Below, one piece after another: positions 59,950 through 64,000 of a stretch of DNA of 64,000 bases (position 1 is its first letter; each line of letters starts with the position of its first letter). The position numbers and the translations under genes are program-made. Below the pieces are notes generated by a model that saw only the letters and a list, made by a program, of their open reading frames with translations, did not search any database and was not told the DNA's origin. The DNA lies in NCBI RefSeq assembly GCF_001420995.1, contig NZ_CP012184.1:5874501-5938500 (forward strand). Reading direction: 5' to 3'. The DNA is from Pseudonocardia sp. EC080619-01 (GTDB lineage: Bacteria > Actinomycetota > Actinomycetes > Mycobacteriales > Pseudonocardiaceae).

Positions 59950-60940
59950 CGACCATGGCCCCGATCACCACCAGCCCCGCGGCGATCACGCCGTTGAGGA
60001 CCGGGTGTGCAGCCAGGATCGCCACGAACTCCCGGATCGTCGCGCTGGGCCAGTAGTAGCGGGCGGTCGGGGAACCGAGCACCTGGGCGTCGACGCCGGC
60101 CTGCCGGGCCAGCAGCGCGGTGCGGAAGACGTGGAAGTTGTTGGTCACCACGACACAGCGGTAGCGGGGCACCCGGCCGGCCATCAGGCGATCGCTGAAG
60201 GTGAGGTTCTCCAGGGTCGTACGGGAACGGTCCTCGCGCAGCACGGCGTCCTCCGGTACCCCCTGCTCCAGCAGATACCCCGCCATCGCCTCGGCCTCGG
60301 CGAGCGGCTCGTCGGGTCCGCGGCCCCCCGAGGTGACCAGCACGGGGTCGTTACCCATGCCCATTTCACGCCTGCGGAGCGCGATGGCCCGGTCCAGGCG
60401 GCTCCGGAGCAACGGGGTCACCTTCCCCCGGATCAACCCGGCCCCCAGCACGACGACGAAGTCCACACCAGGGCGCGCCGCGAGGCGGCCGTAGACCACG
60501 GCGTAGGTCAGGAAGCTGCAGAACAGGAAGGCCACGTAGACGGTCAGCAGCAGCAGGGCGATCGTGACCGCGCCGAGCACGTGACCGCCGTCGTACAGCG
60601 TCGCGACGGGGAGGGCCAGTACGACGATGCAGGCGATCCCGGCGAGCAACGACATCAGGTTCGCCGGTCGGCGGCCCTCACGCCGCAGCATCGTGATGCC
60701 GTTCGTGAGGAGGAAACCGGCCAGGACGACGACCGCGAGGAACCCCAGCGCGAACGTCAGGAACGTGGCGACGTCGAACAGCTCCGGCGGCAGCCGGTAG
60801 ATCTCACCGAACACCGCGAGCGTCAGGCAGGCCAGGGCGAGCCCGAGCAGCACCGCGTTGCGGAAGCGGCGTCGCTGACGGACCACGCCGAGCACGAAGA
60901 CCACGGCGAACAGCGCCGCGAGGACGTAGAAGATCCACAC
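59936..60940 (-). CDS. YdcF-family (DUF218) membrane protein
   Basis: A 334-residue protein. About five membrane helices (residues 1-150) precede a DUF218 domain: DFVVVLGAGLIRGKVTPLLR, LVTSGGRGPDEPLAEAEAMA, EDRSRTTLENLTFSDRLM and VVTNNFHVFRTALLARQAG. GTG 60940 is the start nearest the CPBP stop, 5 bp away. E. coli YdcF binds SAM, and SanA/ElyC members act on the cell envelope. Probably envelope-related. Confidence 0.88.
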   Translation of the reverse strand: MWIFYVLAALFAVVFVLGVVRQRRRFRNAVLLGLALACLTLAVFGEIYRLPPELFDVATFLTFALGFLAVVVLAGFLLTNGITMLRREGRRPANLMSLLAGIACIVVLALPVATLYDGGHVLGAVTIALLLLTVYVAFLFCSFLTYAVVYGRLAARPGVDFVVVLGAGLIRGKVTPLLRSRLDRAIALRRREMGMGNDPVLVTSGGRGPDEPLAEAEAMAGYLLEQGVPEDAVLREDRSRTTLENLTFSDRLMAGRVPRYRCVVVTNNFHVFRTALLARQAGVDAQVLGSPTARYYWPSATIREFVAILAAHPVLNGVIAAGLVVIGAMVGAER

Positions 60941-60945
60941 GGGCG

Positions 60946-61785
60946 TCAGGCCACCGTCGGTGCGGCCCGACGAGCGCTGCGCCGCAGCAGGAGCGCCGCC
61001 ACCACCGCGTAGCAGAGCACGGCGGCGACGAACACCCAGAGCAGGTCTCCGGCGCCGACGCCGGAGCCGTCCTGCTCGCTGCCCGGCTCCCCGGCCGACG
61101 GGATCGACTGCGCGGCGTTCCATGCGGGGTGGAAGGCGCACGACATCCACAGCCCGCCCGGGCCCAGCGCGATGAACCCGAGCAGCACCCCCAGCGCGAA
61201 GGTCGCGGCCACGTACCCCACGCTCGCCCCCGTGTTGAAGGCATGGCTCAGACCGAACGCCAGCGAGCTGAGCAGGACCGCAGGGTATGTCCCGAGGTCA
61301 CGGAGCAACGAGCTCATCAGATAGCCGCGGTACACCAGCTCTTCGGTCGAGGCCTGCACCGCGGTCACCGCGAGCAGCCCCGACGCGAGTCCGGCCCCGG
61401 GACCGGGCCCGGCAGGATCGGCAACGTCGTCGCCACCTCCGACACCCACCACCGAGCCGGCCAGGCTCATGATCACGTTGGTGAGGAGGAGCAGGGCGAC
61501 CGCCAGTGCCGCACCGATGAGCACCGACCGGACCGGCCGCGGCACCGGGTGCAGCCGTAAGTCGGTCAGCGGCCGCCGTTCGGCGAGCCGCAGCCACACG
61601 AGCAGCGCGAGCAGCGCCGCCGGGAACGCGGTCAGGTCGAAGGCCGCCGACTCGGCGATGCCCCCGCGCTCCAGTCCGTACACGGGGCGCACTGCGTGCC
61701 AGAGCAGCTGCCCGAGCGCGATGACTGCCACCGCGACGACGATCGCCCCGACCACCCGCCGGCCGCGTGCTGCGGTACTGCTCAT
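60946..61785 (-). CDS. CPBP-family intramembrane protease
   Basis: A 279-residue membrane protein with the three CPBP (Abi/CAAX) motifs: EELVYRG (near residue 155), FGLSHAFN (His), and HPAWNA (His, Asn). Long N-terminal helices precede them. Members cleave membrane proteins or process bacteriocins, and some affect phage resistance. It starts the operon with the YdcF-like gene. Confidence 0.9.
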   Translation of the reverse strand: MSSTAARGRRVVGAIVVAVAVIALGQLLWHAVRPVYGLERGGIAESAAFDLTAFPAALLALLVWLRLAERRPLTDLRLHPVPRPVRSVLIGAALAVALLLLTNVIMSLAGSVVGVGGGDDVADPAGPGPGAGLASGLLAVTAVQASTEELVYRGYLMSSLLRDLGTYPAVLLSSLAFGLSHAFNTGASVGYVAATFALGVLLGFIALGPGGLWMSCAFHPAWNAAQSIPSAGEPGSEQDGSGVGAGDLLWVFVAAVLCYAVVAALLLRRSARRAAPTVA

Positions 61786-62025
61786 GCCCGCGTCTCCCCC
61801 GGTTCACGCGGACCTTCCATCGTGGACCGGTCCGGTCGTCGGCGAAAGTACCGGCGCATGTTGCCCGGTCGGCACCGGCGCACCCGATCGAGCGGTGGCG
61901 ACCACACGGCCGAGACCACGACGGCCGAGGCACCACCACCCTCCGTCCGACCTGCGGCTGCGATGTGACATCTCGGTCGCCACGTCGCCTACCCGGCCCG
62001 TCTTGTCGAAGAACGATGATGTCGG

Positions 62026-62727
62026 CTATCGATGGGTGCGAGCGTCGGTGCGGCCGTGGGCCTCGGGGTTCGCCCCGCTGCCACCGGTGTCGTCGCCGAG
62101 GTGGCGTCCCTCGACGCGCCGGACGACCTTCTTGACGACCGTGGCCAGCACGAGGAACACGATGATCACCGCCACGAAGAGGTAGCCGGCGTAGGGGATG
62201 GTGTCGGCGAGCTCGCGGTAGGTGCCCGCGGCCGCGGCCGCGACACCGATGTACACAGTGGTCCAGAGAAGGCAGGCGGGAAGGGTCCAGGCGAGGAACC
62301 GCCGGTAGGTGAACCCGCTCATGCCGACGGTGAGCGGGACGAGCGAGTGCAGGACCGGCAGGAACCGGGACAGGAAGATCGCCGGTCCGCCGCGACGCTC
62401 CAGATAGCGTTCCGCGCGCACCCAGTCGGCCTCGCCGATGCACTTCCCCAGGCGCGAGGCGCGGATCCGGGGGCCGAGGTGACGCCCCAGGGCGAATCCG
62501 ACGCTCTCGCCCGCGAGCGAGCCGGCGAGGACGGCGACACCGAGGGCGATCCCCTGCGGCCACGACGACACGGCCGTTCCCGAGACGATGACGATCGCGT
62601 CGCCGGGGACGACCAGGCCCACGAGCACGCTGGTCTCCAGCATGATCGCGGCGGCCGCCACGAGGGTCCGCACGGCGGGGTCGACGTCCTGCACCGTGTC
62701 GAGGAGCCAGGTCAGGATCTCGTTCAC
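62026..62727 (-). CDS. DedA-family membrane protein
   Basis: A 233-residue protein with the DedA pattern: VGLVVPGDAIVIVSGTAVSS, GSLAGESVGFALGRHLGPRI, FLSRFLPVLHSLVPLTVGMS and three C-terminal helices. The Glu and Arg residues used for proton coupling are present (GESVG, SRFLP). DedA proteins flip phospholipid carriers such as undecaprenyl phosphate. GTG 62727 overlaps the PAP2 gene's stop as GTGA, which fits a lipid-carrier role. Confidence 0.92.
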   Translation of the reverse strand: MNEILTWLLDTVQDVDPAVRTLVAAAAIMLETSVLVGLVVPGDAIVIVSGTAVSSWPQGIALGVAVLAGSLAGESVGFALGRHLGPRIRASRLGKCIGEADWVRAERYLERRGGPAIFLSRFLPVLHSLVPLTVGMSGFTYRRFLAWTLPACLLWTTVYIGVAAAAAGTYRELADTIPYAGYLFVAVIIVFLVLATVVKKVVRRVEGRHLGDDTGGSGANPEAHGRTDARTHR

Positions 62728-63356
62728 GGCGCGGTCCGGTGGTCGCAGGTCCGTTGCACGCGGCCCGCATCCCGGATCGGCGCCCACGCGGCGAGCAGCA
62801 GCGGGACGCCGGCTCCCACGAGCGCTCCGCCCAGCGTGTCGGTGGCCCAGTGCACCGAGAGCAGCGTGCGGGACAGCGCCATGGTCACGACCCACACGAC
62901 GCCGGCGATCGCCACCCGTGTCCGGGGGATCAGCAGGTACAGCACGACGGCGAGGGTGGCCGCGTTCGCGACGTGACCCGACGGGAACGCCCCGAAATCG
63001 CTCGCGACGACCATGTCATCGGGGCGGGCACGCCCGTAGAGGTTCTTGAGCAGCTGCACGACCCCCGCGCTGAGGAGGAAGGCGGCCGCGGCGAACAGGG
63101 CGCCGCGCCGTCGCCGCGCCAGGAGCAGCGCGATGATCACGAGTGAGGGTACGACGAGTATCGCCACCCAGCCGCCGCCGAGGTGGTCGAGTGCGAGTGC
63201 GAGTGCCGCCATCCAGTCGGCGCGGTTCGCGTCGATCGTCTCGTTCCACCACCGGTCGACGCCGGGAGGTCCGGAGCCGGACACGAGGGCGGTCCCGAGC
63301 GACACCGCCGCGGCGATCGTCGCCGTGCCCGACCACATCAGCGTCGGTGATCTCAT
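62724..63356 (-). CDS. PAP2-family phosphatase
   Basis: A 210-residue membrane phosphatase with the three motifs KNLYGRARP, PSGH (GAFPSGHVANAATLA) and SRTLLSVHWATD, plus six helices. Such enzymes remove phosphate from lipids or undecaprenyl diphosphate. It pairs with the DedA gene by overlap, so the two could recycle the same lipid carrier (inference). ATG 63356 begins it. Confidence 0.93.
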   Translation of the reverse strand: MRSPTLMWSGTATIAAAVSLGTALVSGSGPPGVDRWWNETIDANRADWMAALALALDHLGGGWVAILVVPSLVIIALLLARRRRGALFAAAAFLLSAGVVQLLKNLYGRARPDDMVVASDFGAFPSGHVANAATLAVVLYLLIPRTRVAIAGVVWVVTMALSRTLLSVHWATDTLGGALVGAGVPLLLAAWAPIRDAGRVQRTCDHRTAP

Positions 63357-63463
63357 CGCGCCGCGGGGAGGTCGTCGAGGATGTGCATGTCCTCGACGCT
63401 AGGAGGACGCGGTGGCTCCGGAGTCCCTCCGCGGTGTCGCGCAGGGGGTACCCAGGGGTGATC

Positions 63464-64000
63464 TCACGATCCCGGCTCGACGAGTCCCGCGTCGTAGGCG
63501 GTGATGACCAGCTGCACGCGGTCGCGGGCGGGCACCTTCTGCAACAGCCGTCCGACGTGTGTCTTGACCGTCTGCTCGCCGATGAACAGCTCACGAGCGA
63601 TCTCGCGGTTCGACAGGCCGCGCCCGATGAGCACGAGCACCTCGCGCTCGCGCCGGGTGAGCTCGTCCAGCGCGAGCACCGCGCGGGTCCGCGCGGGGTC
63701 GCGCGGCTCGGCGAAGCGTTCCAGGAGCAGCCGCGTGACGCTCGGGGCGAGCAGCGCATCGCCTGCGGCCACCACGCGCACGGCGCGCGTGAGCTCGTCG
63801 GGTGCGGCGTCCTTCAGCAGGAATCCGCTCGCCCCGGCACGGAGCGCCTCGTGCACGTAGTCGTCGATGTCGAAGGTCGTCACCATCACCACCTTCGGCA
63901 CGTGCGGCGACGGACCATCGGGGCCCAGGATGCGACGGGTCGCCTCGAGACCGTCCATCACGGGCATCCGCACGTCCATGAGGACGACGTCGGGTCGCGC
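63464..64000 (-). CDS. NarL/LuxR-type response regulator (5' end outside the window)
   Basis: The visible 179 residues carry the receiver's phospho-acceptor loop (MDVRMPVMDG), TTFDIDDYV and KDAAPDEL, then a GerE helix-turn-helix (LTRREREVLVLIGRGLSNRE, IARELFIGEQTVKTHVGRLL). The 5' end runs off the window, so the N-terminus is missing. Its sensor kinase is probably upstream of the window end. The PAP2/DedA pair lies right after it. Confidence 0.92.
   Translation of the reverse strand, partial: ARPDVVLMDVRMPVMDGLEATRRILGPDGPSPHVPKVVMVTTFDIDDYVHEALRAGASGFLLKDAAPDELTRAVRVVAAGDALLAPSVTRLLLERFAEPRDPARTRAVLALDELTRREREVLVLIGRGLSNREIARELFIGEQTVKTHVGRLLQKVPARDRVQLVITAYDAGLVEPGS

Noticed and set aside
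1-64000. CRISPR arrays, rRNA or tRNA genes
   Set aside because: No regularly spaced repeats and no cloverleaf or rRNA-like text were seen on either strand by eye. A covariance search would be decisive.

Overview
The window comes from a very GC-rich actinomycete. GTG and TTG starts are common, GTGA, ATGA and TGATG stop/start overlaps are everywhere, and the gene families (NDMA-dependent alcohol dehydrogenase, SARP/BTAD regulator, Lsr2-like protein, AztABCD zinc uptake, DtxR/IdeR-like and Zur-like boxes) are typical of the phylum. A Pseudonocardia-like organism fits best, but this is inference from gene content only.

Region 1 (1-12642) looks like a catabolic locus for a sulfated sugar or glycoside. 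A LacI-type regulator (cut by the window edge) and a Gfo/Idh/MocA oxidoreductase face left. To the right lie a sugar isomerase/epimerase, a second oxidoreductase, a second isomerase, a formylglycine-generating enzyme, a Dpp-type ABC importer whose second permease is fused to its first ATPase, and a cysteine-type sulfatase with a CGPSR motif. The enzyme that matures the sulfatase is encoded between the catabolic genes and the importer.

Region 2 (12643-17955) has a leftward operon (membrane-anchored Moco oxidoreductase fused to a cytochrome b561-like domain, small membrane protein, DUF2064 glycosyltransferase, methyltransferase) divergent from an OmpR-type two-component pair. Region 3 (18050-21700) is a mobile-looking recombination module: an intact tyrosine recombinase, an XRE regulator and a zinc-ribbon protein with a degenerate recombinase domain, plus inverted 19-bp repeats upstream. 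Region 4 (21694-25177) has an MFS exporter, an unknown CTCC-motif protein, an Lsr2-like protein and a frameshifted AIM24-type gene.

Region 5 (25335-41692) is a two-armed degradation cluster. The leftward arm holds aldehyde and alcohol dehydrogenases, two SDRs, a SnoaL-like protein, two MHS-type transporters, an alpha/beta hydrolase and an MBL hydrolase. The rightward arm holds a DUF35 protein, thiolase, SDRs, CoA-transferase/racemase, GntR regulator, acyl-CoA ligase and SMP-30 lactonase. Shared TTGATACAA-type motifs sit in the divergent promoter and again before the ligase. The substrate is probably a cyclic or branched alcohol or terpenoid-like compound degraded through CoA esters and lactones.

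Region 6 (41700-53825) is accessory: a 5'-truncated HerA-like ATPase, a membrane protein with two copies of a CxWCG...HP...H motif, a Phd/PIN toxin-antitoxin pair, two LLM flavin oxidoreductases, a zinc-finger/coiled-coil protein, a TetR gene behind an iron-box-like site, a small DUF1059 gene, a SARP/BTAD protein and several hypotheticals, with long gene-poor gaps.

Region 7 (53959-59783) is an Azt-type zinc importer with two different AztD-like lipoproteins, a Zur-like box in the divergent promoter and a methyltransferase coupled to the ATPase. Region 8 (59784-64000) has an IS3 remnant, YdcF-like, CPBP, DedA and PAP2 membrane proteins, and a LuxR-type response regulator cut by the window end.
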